Source: UBA6244 sp041582875
GTDB taxonomy: Bacteria; Bacteroidota; Bacteroidia; Bacteroidales; F082
DNA length: 27,680 nucleotides
Direction of reading: 5' to 3'
NCBI GenBank assembly: GCA_041582875.1
Contig: JBFHGX010000038.1
Location: 1-27,680, forward strand
In this document: piece by piece, positions 8,643-15,298 of the stretch
Numbering within the stretch: position 1 is the first letter of the stretch
Layout of the letters: each line of letters opens with the position of its first letter
The notes under the pieces: generated by a model
Told to the model about the DNA's origin: nothing
Seen by the model: the letters and a program-made list of their open reading frames with translations, nothing else
The model's database searches: none
Position numbers and translations under genes: made by a program

Positions 8643-9005
8643 TTAGCTGATTAAAAATTCCGCAGTTTTGGTGAAATAGTCTCCCAGATATTTTTTATGA
8701 ATTTCTTGCATTTCCGATTGTTGCAGTGCTTTGTTCATGTGGTGTAACCAGCGATTTTTTGTTTCCTCATTCATCGGGAAATGCACATGGCGTTTCCTTA
8801 AGCGGGGTTGTCCGCGTTTTTCGCTGTAGGTTTCAGGACCTCCCAGGTACTGCATCATGAAAAGATGTAGTCTTTCTTCGGCGACGTCAAATCCATCACG
8901 ATAAAGTGGCGACAGTAATTTATCCGTTTGAATTCCTTGGTAAAAATCGTAAATCAGTTTTTTAATGTATTTAGGTCCAATGGTTTCGTAGTGTGATAGT
9001 TGCAT
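8643..9005 (-). CDS. Group II truncated hemoglobin
   Basis: This 120-residue protein matches group II 2/2 globins (YjbI/GlbO type) across its length. Motifs include LGGPETYSEKRGQPRLRKRH with the probable proximal heme ligand H73, followed by Trp86 in NRWLHHM (the conserved TrpG8). Phe21-Tyr22 (YDFYQG) fits the B9-B10 distal pair and Tyr35 fits CD1. Such globins bind O2 and NO and are linked to NO detoxification or oxygen handling. The gene lies downstream of yidC on the same strand, past a strong hairpin terminator, and no TAnnTTTG box was found in front of it. It may depend on yidC read-through or an unrecognised promoter. It converges with the Rrf2 gene. Confidence 0.92.
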   Translation of the reverse strand: MQLSHYETIGPKYIKKLIYDFYQGIQTDKLLSPLYRDGFDVAEERLHLFMMQYLGGPETYSEKRGQPRLRKRHVHFPMNEETKNRWLHHMNKALQQSEMQEIHKKYLGDYFTKTAEFLIS

Positions 9006-9022
9006 GGTAGTAGTGGTTTACG

Positions 9023-9063
9023 AAAAAGGATCTCTCGGGCTTGAAAGCCATGGAGAGATCCTT
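9023..9063 (-). terminator. Intrinsic terminator after yidC
   Basis: An 11-bp perfect stem (9026-9036 with 9053-9063, GAGAGATCCTT type) encloses an inner 4-bp GGCT/AGCC stem. On the minus strand it is followed by five T residues. It starts 28 bases past the yidC stop codon and ends 18 bases before the globin start. Confidence 0.85.
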
Positions 9064-9090
9064 ATACGAATGAGTACTTATTCGTTAAGT

Positions 9091-11004
9091 TTATTTTTTA
9101 GCATTGTAGCCACGTTGTTTGGCTGCCTCTTCCAATCGCTTTTGGAATCCGGACTTTTTCTTCATCGGTTTTTTCTTGGCAATTTCAATTTTAGCTCTCA
9201 GTTTATCCTCGTTAATGGCATAACGGAAAATAAACATTTGACCAAATGTGATAATGTTGGCCAGGAAGTAGTAATAACTTAAACCCGAAGCATATCCGTT
9301 GAATATTCCTAAAAACATGATGGGCATAAGGTACATCATGGTTTTCATTCCGGGCATTTGGTTGGTTTGACCAGCCATCATTTGGTTATTCATGTAGGTG
9401 TACATGATGGTAGAAACGGTCATCAATAAAGTAAATAAACTTACGTGATCACCATAAAATGGAATATCCCAGGGTAACGACATGATTGAATCATAACTGG
9501 AAAGGTCGGTGGCCCATAAAAAGGGTTGTTGGCGCAACTCGATAGAGGCAGGGAAAAACCGGAATAGAGCAAATAGAATGGGCATCTGCAACAACATGGG
9601 TACACATCCAGCAGCTGGATTTACGCCGGCTTGCTTATACAACCCCATGACTGCCTGCTGTTTTTTCATCGCATCTTCCTGTTTGGGGAATTTTTTACCC
9701 AATTCATCAATCTCAGGTTTTAGTACCCGCATTTTTGCTGATGAATAGTAGGTTTTGTAGGCAATAGGAAACAGAACAATCTTGATAATAATGGTCAACA
9801 TCAGAATAACGATCCCGTAATTCCATCCATAACCTCCAAGCCAGTTGAACACAAACATAACAATGTACTCGTTGATCCAGGCCAATAAAAAGAAACCCCA
9901 ACCTATTGGTATTTGACGCTCCAAATCAAGATTGTAGGATTTTAAAGTTTTAAACTTGTTGGGGCCAAAATAAAATGATAATGGTATGGAGGTCGATCCG
10001 GTTAAATTGATAGGGATCTCAAATTCGGCTTCCATTGTTTTTAAATAACGGTCATTACCAGTATTTTCTTTTTCGGTAACCGTAAGTTTACCATTCTCAA
10101 AGGATTCCTTGGCTATAATGACCGATGAAAAGAAGCGTTGCTTAAATGAAACCCATTTTAATTTGGTGCCAATTTGCTCTTCATCGTCTTCTGATTCCGA
10201 CATATAATCTACTTCATCTCCTTTGAATTTGTAGTAGATGGTAGATCCGTTCCATTGATCTTGTGTAAGTTCTTGTTTGCGTAAATCGGCCATCCAATTC
10301 AGACCCATATACCTATTGTTTTTGGAGATAATGCTTTCCATTCCCACCATATTGATGGTGAAATCGAACATGTAATTATTGCCTGCCAGTGTATAGAGGT
10401 ATTCAATATAGCTGTTCAGGTTTTTTTCTCCGCTGGGCAAGGTCGTGTATAACCTCATGGAGAAATTGAGATTTCCATCTCCCGTAACCGAGATTAGCGA
10501 TTCGGAGGAAGAGGGAGTAAAATAAAGGTCTTGGGTATTGATTAAACGGTTACCTGCGAAAAACGTAAGCGCGAACCGCGATGTTTCCGGATCAAGCAGA
10601 ATCAAAGGCAACGAATCGTAGGTTTGGTAATCTTTTAGTTCTACGGTTTTAATCTGACCACCTTTGTTGCTTAACTCAACTTTAATGAGGTCGTTTTCGA
10701 GCACGGTAAATTTTTCTGCACCTTCAGCAGCACCGGCAAATTCAGCGTACTTGTCGCGAAGGGTGTTGATGTCGGTACCCTGTTCGGCTGGTAATTGTTG
10801 TGTAGCTGCTTGATTGTTAGCTTCTTCCTGTAGTTGAGTAAGTCTGGCATTTTCTGCGGAGATACGCATTTGTTCAACCTGCGCAATGGAGTCAGCCTTC
10901 TGGCGACTTTTTTCCAACTCGGCACTGGAAGGAGTAAACCAGTAGGTGTAGCCAATCATGATGGCGCCAATAAGTATAAACCCGATTATGGAGTTTTTAT
11001 TCAT
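9091..11004 (-). CDS. yidC: Membrane protein insertase YidC
   Basis: YidC inserts proteins into the inner membrane, with or without SecYEG. The 637-residue product has an N-terminal helix (SIIGFILIGAIMIGYTYWF), a linker rich in Ala, Gln and Glu, and a large periplasmic P1 beta domain. The conserved C-terminal insertase core follows (from about residue 360), including GWNYGIVILMLTIIIKIVLF, KKQQAVMGLYKQAGVNPAAG and QMPILFALFRFFPAS. The tail is strongly basic (KKKPMKKKSGFQKR), fitting ribosome contact. The start is taken at 11004 (MNKNSIIGF). The frame stays open to 11076, but the extra 24 residues do not resemble YidC, and a -7 box at 11030-11037 lies inside that extension. A terminator follows the stop. 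Confidence 0.97.
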   Translation of the reverse strand: MNKNSIIGFILIGAIMIGYTYWFTPSSAELEKSRQKADSIAQVEQMRISAENARLTQLQEEANNQAATQQLPAEQGTDINTLRDKYAEFAGAAEGAEKFTVLENDLIKVELSNKGGQIKTVELKDYQTYDSLPLILLDPETSRFALTFFAGNRLINTQDLYFTPSSSESLISVTGDGNLNFSMRLYTTLPSGEKNLNSYIEYLYTLAGNNYMFDFTINMVGMESIISKNNRYMGLNWMADLRKQELTQDQWNGSTIYYKFKGDEVDYMSESEDDEEQIGTKLKWVSFKQRFFSSVIIAKESFENGKLTVTEKENTGNDRYLKTMEAEFEIPINLTGSTSIPLSFYFGPNKFKTLKSYNLDLERQIPIGWGFFLLAWINEYIVMFVFNWLGGYGWNYGIVILMLTIIIKIVLFPIAYKTYYSSAKMRVLKPEIDELGKKFPKQEDAMKKQQAVMGLYKQAGVNPAAGCVPMLLQMPILFALFRFFPASIELRQQPFLWATDLSSYDSIMSLPWDIPFYGDHVSLFTLLMTVSTIMYTYMNNQMMAGQTNQMPGMKTMMYLMPIMFLGIFNGYASGLSYYYFLANIITFGQMFIFRYAINEDKLRAKIEIAKKKPMKKKSGFQKRLEEAAKQRGYNAKK

Positions 11005-11029
11005 TATTCCGTTATTTGAAATTGAAGGG

Positions 11030-11037
11030 CAAAGATA
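11030..11037 (-). promoter_or_regulatory. Probable -7 box for yidC
   Basis: The minus strand reads TATCTTTG, a full TAnnTTTG match, ending 25 bases before the chosen ATG. No TTG sits at the usual -33 distance. The position supports the shorter YidC start. Confidence 0.5.
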
Positions 11038-11179
11038 TTCAGAATTATTTAAAGGAGGGAGTAAAAATCCAATCAATTAGAGGTGCAGATAGTCAGTTAG
11101 TTATAGCTCCTTTGTGGATGAGTCAATATGTCTATTTCGGATTTCTTACTATCGAAAGGCGAAATATTCATTTATTGAC

Positions 11180-11211
11180 TTGACAAATTAGAAATATTAA
11201 TTATATCTTTG
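11180..11211 (+). promoter_or_regulatory. Bacteroidetes-type promoter of the SPFH operon
   Basis: TTG at 11180-11182 and TATCTTTG at 11204-11211 are 21 bases apart, matching the TTG-N17-23-TAnnTTTG consensus. The start codon follows 45 bases later. The -7 box overlaps a set of 11-bp-spaced repeats. Confidence 0.7.
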
Positions 11212-11230
11212 TGATATCAAAATAGTATCA
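11201..11230 (+). promoter_or_regulatory. Candidate operator: three 8-bp repeats with 11-bp period
   Basis: TTATATCT (11201-11208), TGATATCA (11212-11219) and TAGTATCA (11223-11230) begin exactly 11 bases apart and share T-n-(A/G)-TATC-(A/T). The middle copy is a perfect palindrome. The array covers the -7 box and the likely transcription start. Ribbon-helix-helix proteins often bind such tandem sites on one face of the helix, and the last gene of this operon encodes an Arc-like one. Autoregulation is an inference. Confidence 0.45.
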
Positions 11231-11256
11231 TAATAATCAAATTTAAACATGAAATC

Positions 11257-12111
11257 ATGAAAATTGAAAAAGAATTTTTGCCCTTTTCGGGATATGTTAT
11301 GTTGCTTGTCGCTTTTCTGTTAATTGTGCCTTCTATTGCAGGAATAGTAATGTTTAAAATGTTGCTCCTAATTATCCCCATTATTCTGGGCGTACTGTTA
11401 TTACCTGGATTTATGATTGTCAATCCAAACGAATCAAGTGTACTTATTTTGTTTGGAGCTTATAAAGGCACAATTAAAAGGAATGGCTTTGCTTGGGTAA
11501 ATCCTTTTTTTACACGCAAAAGACTTTCATTGCGGGCACGGAATTTGGACAGTGAGCCTATCAAGGTAAACGATAAAATCGGAAATCCCATCATGATTGG
11601 AGTGGTCATGGTTTGGAAGGTGGAGAATACCTACAAATCAGCCTTTGAAGTGGATGATTACGTACATTTTGTCAACATCCAAAGTGAAGCTGCCGTTCGT
11701 AAGCTGGCTGGTCATTTTTCGTACGACAACTTTGAAGATCAGGAGGCTGAAATCACCTTGCGCAGCGGAGGTGAAGAGGTAAATCAAATGCTCGAGGATG
11801 AAATTACCGAGCGTTTGTCTATCGCCGGAATCAAAGTCATTGAAGCCAGAATTAACTATATTGCTTATGCTCAGGAAATTGCTGGAGCCATGTTGAAACG
11901 TCAACAGGCTACTGCCATTGTAGCAGCCCGGACTAAAATTGTTGAGGGAGCAGTAGGAATGGTTGAGATGGCATTGGAAGCCCTTTCCCAGAAAAATATA
12001 ATTGAGCTGGACGATGAGCGTAAAGCGTCGATGGTTAGCAATTTGATGGTGGTATTAACCTCCGACAAGGACGTGTCTCCTGTAATTAACACTGGAACCA
12101 TGTATTCCTAA
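11257..12111 (+). CDS. SPFH/band-7 domain membrane protein
   Basis: This 284-residue protein starts with two hydrophobic helices (about 12-32 and 34-53). A complete SPFH (band 7/prohibitin-like) domain follows, containing NPNESSVLILFGAYKGTIKR, a basic patch FTRKRLSLRARNLDSEPI, VVMVWKVENTYKSAFEVDDY and the helical IEARINYIAYAQEIAGAMLK. The C-terminal part (VEMALEALSQKNIIELDDE) is helical. SPFH proteins form membrane-bound oligomeric scaffolds. The specific role here is unknown. It lacks the NfeD partner of many slipin-type operons and instead leads a three-gene operon with a PH-like membrane protein (13-base gap) and an Arc-type DNA-binding protein. The ATG at 11257 is preceded by a second ATG at 11249 in another frame. 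Confidence 0.88.
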   Translation: MKIEKEFLPFSGYVMLLVAFLLIVPSIAGIVMFKMLLLIIPIILGVLLLPGFMIVNPNESSVLILFGAYKGTIKRNGFAWVNPFFTRKRLSLRARNLDSEPIKVNDKIGNPIMIGVVMVWKVENTYKSAFEVDDYVHFVNIQSEAAVRKLAGHFSYDNFEDQEAEITLRSGGEEVNQMLEDEITERLSIAGIKVIEARINYIAYAQEIAGAMLKRQQATAIVAARTKIVEGAVGMVEMALEALSQKNIIELDDERKASMVSNLMVVLTSDKDVSPVINTGTMYS

Positions 12112-12124
12112 ATTGTTTTAAGTC

Positions 12125-12664
12125 ATGAGTGGTCGTATATTGTTTGAAGAAAAACAGAAGTTTGGTTCCCCATTGTTGTATTTATCGATGGGAGCCATCT
12201 ATTCTCTCGTGATAGGTGTTTTTACTTATGGAATATACCAGCAGTTGGTTTTGGGCCATCAATTTGGGAATAAACCCATGTCGGATGCAGGTTTGATTTT
12301 GACATTTGTTCTTGTTATGTTGGTTCTGATTTTTAGCGGGTTTTTGTTGTTTGGTTCTACACTTTACGTTCGGATGACAAGATCAGGAATTAGTTTTAGT
12401 TTTTGGCCTTACTTCAAAGGTTTAAAAGAGATTCCTTCGGATCAAATTGCGTCTTATGAAGTAAGAAAGTACAAACCCATTCTTGAATATGGGGGATGGG
12501 GTTTAAAGAAAGGAATTAAATCATCCGGAATAGCTTATAATGTGCGAGGTAATATTGGATTGCAGCTGGAGTTGAAGGATGGGAAACGCATTTTGTTTGG
12601 AACGGAGCGTCAAGACGCAATGTTACATGCGATGCGAATAATGATGGAGATTAAAGATGAATAA
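12125..12664 (+). CDS. Two-TM membrane protein with PH-like C-terminal domain, function unknown
   Basis: The 179-residue protein has a short cytoplasmic N-terminus and two membrane helices (about 19-42 and 56-78). A soluble beta-rich domain follows (80-179) with MTRSGISFSFWPYFKGLKEI, IASYEVRKYKPILEYGGWG and GLQLELKDGKRILFGTERQD. The pattern of a substrate-like beta sandwich closing with a helix (AMLHAMRIMMEI) resembles bacterial PH domains placed behind membrane anchors. This is a structural guess from the pattern; no family is certain. It lies between an SPFH scaffold gene and an Arc-like gene. Its last codons overlap the Arc-like gene by 8 bases, so translation is probably coupled. Confidence 0.7.
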   Translation: MSGRILFEEKQKFGSPLLYLSMGAIYSLVIGVFTYGIYQQLVLGHQFGNKPMSDAGLILTFVLVMLVLIFSGFLLFGSTLYVRMTRSGISFSFWPYFKGLKEIPSDQIASYEVRKYKPILEYGGWGLKKGIKSSGIAYNVRGNIGLQLELKDGKRILFGTERQDAMLHAMRIMMEIKDE

Positions 12665-12821
12665 GAAAAAACCTTTTGTATTGCGCATTCATCCCGAGAC
12701 GATGAGGGCTTTGGAGGAGTGGGCTCAGGATGAATTCAGGAGTGTGAACGGGCAGATAGAATATTTACTTCATGCAGCTTTAGTTAAGGCTGGACGCATT
12801 AAGAAACCGAAACCTGATTAG
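12657..12821 (+). CDS. Small Arc-family ribbon-helix-helix DNA-binding protein
   Basis: This 54-residue ORF starts at ATG 12657, overlapping the previous stop by 8 bases (ATGAATAA). It encodes a complete ribbon-helix-helix: strand FVLRI (7-11), helix A PETMRALEEWAQDEF (13-27) and helix B SVNGQIEYLLHAALVKAG (29-46), with a basic tail KKPKPD. SVNGQIEYLL matches the Arc/MetJ-type helix B. Such proteins bind DNA as dimers through the paired strands. No toxin gene is adjacent, so this is unlikely to be a standard toxin-antitoxin antitoxin. The likely target is the operon's own promoter, where three 11-bp-spaced repeats lie. A strong bidirectional terminator follows 17 bases later. Confidence 0.85.
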   Translation: MNKKKPFVLRIHPETMRALEEWAQDEFRSVNGQIEYLLHAALVKAGRIKKPKPD

Positions 12822-12837
12822 TAGGTATTCTGTTATT

Positions 12838-12894
12838 TCCATACTAAAAAGAAGGTCGGGTTGCAACGCAATCCGACCTTCTTTTTAGTATGGA
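12838..12894. terminator. Very long bidirectional hairpin terminator
   Basis: Positions 12838-12864 pair with 12868-12894 over 27 bp, leaving an AAC triloop and only one G-U wobble (12860/12872). The stem contains AAAAA-GAAGGTC on one side and GACCTTC-TTTTT on the other, giving a T-tract in both directions. It separates the SPFH operon (plus) from the PEGA gene (minus, stop 14 bases away). Confidence 0.88.
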
Positions 12895-12907
12895 TTATTG
12901 GTAAAGA

Positions 12908-13588
12908 CTAGTTCACCCTGCTTTGCAATTCATCAATTACACCACTGTACTTACGAAGTACACGATCCCACTCGCGATAAAGCTCGTCGCTTTTGACACT
13001 GGTTCCGGGATGTTTTGATTCTTCACTAACCAGTTTTATCTTGTAAGTCAGCGGGTCGGTATCACCTAGTTTTACTAACATTCGGGTGCGAATGGTATTT
13101 TGTTGAAACGATTGAACTACCCAGCTGGTACGCAAATATCCTGTTTCACGGTCGGTAACTTCAATAACATCAAAATAGGAGGTGATTATCATGCTGATCA
13201 GTTTCCATGCATCTTCTTCAGGGATGCTGGTTTTCAGCTCAATATCAATGTTGGCAATGTCAGTCTGAACAGATGCGTCATAGGCATCGTCACGACTCAT
13301 TTCAACATAGTATGTTTTGGGTGGTTTTGCTGAGTGTTTTTTGTTACAAAAGCTAATGGTTTCACGTAAATATCCTATTTTCTCAATATGGACAGTTACG
13401 CAGCTATTAGAAAGAATCACAACTTCGGCATTCCCTTTACCCATTAGTTTTCCATCGATATAAATCTCGGCGTCAGTTTCCGAAGTACTCAATTGCACTT
13501 TTTCTTTTCCTGCCATGGCAGAGAATGAAGTGATAAGAAAAAGAAATAAAGTGACTGTTAGTGAGAGATAGTTAATACGTTTGTGCAT
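12908..13588 (-). CDS. Secreted PEGA-domain protein
   Basis: The 226-residue protein has a signal peptide (LTVTLFLFLITSFSAMA, cleavage near residue 26). A PEGA domain follows at about 29-85, seen in LSTSETDAEIYIDGKLMGKG and VHIEKIGYLRETISF. Two cysteines in this part (SNSCVT and SFCNKK) could pair in the periplasm. The remaining 130 residues (DIELKTSIPEEDAWKLISMI and onward) form a mixed alpha/beta domain that I do not recognise. The role is unknown; PEGA domains are common in surface proteins. It has its own promoter-like site at 13623-13656 and a shared terminator downstream. Confidence 0.75.
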   Translation of the reverse strand: MHKRINYLSLTVTLFLFLITSFSAMAGKEKVQLSTSETDAEIYIDGKLMGKGNAEVVILSNSCVTVHIEKIGYLRETISFCNKKHSAKPPKTYYVEMSRDDAYDASVQTDIANIDIELKTSIPEEDAWKLISMIITSYFDVIEVTDRETGYLRTSWVVQSFQQNTIRTRMLVKLGDTDPLTYKIKLVSEESKHPGTSVKSDELYREWDRVLRKYSGVIDELQSRVN

Positions 13589-13622
13589 AGTTAGTTATTA
13601 TTTTAAGGTTTTACAATGAGGA

Positions 13623-13656
13623 CAAATATATATATTTTTCGTTTGATTAGAAACAA
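13623..13656 (-). promoter_or_regulatory. Probable promoter of the PEGA gene
   Basis: On the minus strand TTG (13656-13654) is followed after 23 bases by TATATTTG (13630-13623), within the TTG-N17-23-TAnnTTTG range. The start codon lies 34 bases downstream. Confidence 0.5.
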
Positions 13657-13714
13657 TTGATGAGCAAGATTGTAGTTGGAGAGTTGTTCTTAAGAATATC
13701 AAGCACAAATTAAC

Positions 13715-14260
13715 TTATTGAATGTTAAAACGTTCCGGATGCTTTCCTTTTATCCCACGATAAAAGGATTCTATTTTTTTGAAATCTTCGTTGTAATCTC
13801 CTGTAGGATAAAAAACCTTTGCCGGGCCACCTGTTTTTTTTTCGTAATCCAAGTATCCGAGTATGATAGGAACATTGGCTTTCATGGCCAACATATAATA
13901 GCCTTTTTTCCAGTGTTTAACCCTCGATCGGGTACCTTCGGGTGTGATGGTGATATAGAGACTTTCGTTTTCAGCAAAGTATTTAGCTGAATAATCTACT
14001 AGGTTAGTTTTGGAATGTCGGTCTACAGGGATGCCTCCCATGTATTTTAACCATGGCCCCAATGGCCAGAAAAAAGCCTCGCTTTTAATGTAAAATTTAC
14101 TGTGGATGCCCAAATACCAATAACCAAATCTTCCCCAAACAAAATCAAAATAACTGGTATGCGGAGCGCTTATAATTACAGCTTTTTTGACATGAGATGG
14201 AATTCCGCTCGAAATTTTCCATCCGAATAGTTTAAGTACAAATTCTGCAACTTTTTGCAT
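13715..14260 (-). CDS. PlsC-like lysophospholipid acyltransferase
   Basis: This 181-residue protein carries the acyltransferase HX4D motif in PHTSYFDF and the downstream PEGTRSRVKHWKKGYYMLA block typical of PlsC-fold enzymes. The third block (NVPIILGYLDYEKKTGG) contributes to the acyl site. It should transfer an acyl chain to a lysophospholipid or related acceptor at the inner face of the membrane. The exact acceptor is unknown, and the protein is shorter than a classical PlsC. The frame is open up to an ATG at 14311, but a textbook promoter (TTTG-N19-TAAATTTG, 14278-14308) lies inside that extension. The start at 14260 (MQKVAEFVLKLFGWKI) is therefore preferred. It is divergent from the glucosaminidase gene. 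Confidence 0.85.
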   Translation of the reverse strand: MQKVAEFVLKLFGWKISSGIPSHVKKAVIISAPHTSYFDFVWGRFGYWYLGIHSKFYIKSEAFFWPLGPWLKYMGGIPVDRHSKTNLVDYSAKYFAENESLYITITPEGTRSRVKHWKKGYYMLAMKANVPIILGYLDYEKKTGGPAKVFYPTGDYNEDFKKIESFYRGIKGKHPERFNIQ

Positions 14261-14277
14261 TGCTCTGATTTTTGCTG

Positions 14278-14308
14278 CAAATTTAAAAATTCTGATTTTT
14301 CCTACAAA
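14278..14308 (-). promoter_or_regulatory. Strong consensus promoter of the PlsC-like gene
   Basis: The minus strand reads TTTG (14308-14305), 19 bases, then TAAATTTG (14285-14278), a full match to the Bacteroidetes -33/-7 consensus. The ATG at 14260 is 17 bases beyond the box. Confidence 0.62.
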
Positions 14309-14369
14309 CATTAATATAGTGAGAAATAGTTTGCTATTTCAAGGTCGAAAATTCGATGTGTTTTTGTTA

Positions 14370-14377
14370 TACATTTG
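14370..14377 (+). promoter_or_regulatory. Probable -7 box of the glucosaminidase gene
   Basis: TACATTTG fully matches TAnnTTTG and ends 36 bases before the ATG. No -33 TTG is present at the usual distance. Confidence 0.45.
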
Positions 14378-14413
14378 GCAACCATAGTTATTATTAATAA
14401 ACATTAAATTATT

Positions 14414-15199
14414 ATGCGGATTCTTATTGCATTGTTAAGTCTGCTGCTTGTGGATGGTTTTATTGAAACCGAGCGGGTAAGAACCATTGAAAAATCTATA
14501 TCATCCCCTAAAGATATTATGCCAATTTCTGACTCATTGGTGGTTCCTTATGTATATGTGAAAGCCATATCACTTAATAATCTACCGGTTGTGCAAAAAA
14601 AGCGCAAGTTTTTTGCCATGATGCTTCCTGCCATTTTGGTAGCCAAAACCGAACAACAATTTATTTTGGAGGAAGTTAGAAAATTGTCGAAGAAGACTAC
14701 CCTTACTAAACAAGAACAAGCTTTTGTTAACAACCTCATGGTAGAATACAAAGCTAAAACCATACATATGCTTATCGCTCGTCTTCACGGATTCCCGGTG
14801 AGTATCGTACTGGCACAAGCAGCGGTAGAAAGTGGATGGGGTACATCTCGGTTTTTTCTCCAAGCAAATAATCCTTTCGGAATGTGGTCGTTTAATTCTG
14901 ATCAACAGCGTATTGCGGCTTCATCCCACCGCAGTGGCGAAAAAGTTTACTTGCGGAAATTTAATAATTTGGAACAAGCCATTGAGGCTTATTATGTGAT
15001 GCTGGCCACAGGTCCCTATGCCGATTTTAGGTTAGCCCTTCACCAAACCGCTGATCCTTATGAATTATGTGATCATTTAGTGAGTTATTCCGAACGGGGA
15101 GAGGCCTATGTACAGGAGATAAAAAACGTAATAAAAACCAATAATTTGACTAAATACGATAGTTACCGTATTGCTCCCAAGTATATTGTAACAGAATAA
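14414..15199 (+). CDS. Bax-like glucosaminidase-domain protein
   Basis: The 261-residue protein has a short hydrophobic N-terminus (ILIALLSLLLVDGF) that may be a signal peptide or anchor. A glucosaminidase domain (GH73-like, Bax type) fills the C-terminal half. The active-site block is VLAQAAVESGWGTSRFFLQA with the probable catalytic Glu139, followed by NNPFGMWSF and a YYVMLATGPYADFR repeat-helix typical of Bax. It probably cleaves peptidoglycan between N-acetylglucosamine and N-acetylmuramic acid in the periplasm, in cell-wall remodelling. It stands alone, with its own -7 box and a terminator. Confidence 0.85.
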   Translation: MRILIALLSLLLVDGFIETERVRTIEKSISSPKDIMPISDSLVVPYVYVKAISLNNLPVVQKKRKFFAMMLPAILVAKTEQQFILEEVRKLSKKTTLTKQEQAFVNNLMVEYKAKTIHMLIARLHGFPVSIVLAQAAVESGWGTSRFFLQANNPFGMWSFNSDQQRIAASSHRSGEKVYLRKFNNLEQAIEAYYVMLATGPYADFRLALHQTADPYELCDHLVSYSERGEAYVQEIKNVIKTNNLTKYDSYRIAPKYIVTE

Positions 15200-15235
15200 G
15201 ACCAATTATCTCATTACCCTATTGTTAGTTTACAC

Positions 15236-15266
15236 AAAAAGCTGGAGAATTTTCTCCAGCTTTTTT
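15236..15266. terminator. Bidirectional hairpin terminator
   Basis: AAAAAGCTGGAGA pairs with TCTCCAGCTTTTT around a 4-base ATTT loop and is followed by T6. It serves the glucosaminidase gene (plus) and, with A-tracts on the other side, the M16 gene (minus, stop at 15299). Confidence 0.88.
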
Positions 15267-15298
15267 AATATCGTTGGTATTTTCGTCGCATTAATCTC

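Noticed and set aside
12657..12821. Arc-like gene as antitoxin of a toxin-antitoxin pair
   Set aside because: The adjacent proteins are an SPFH scaffold and a two-TM protein; none resembles a known toxin.
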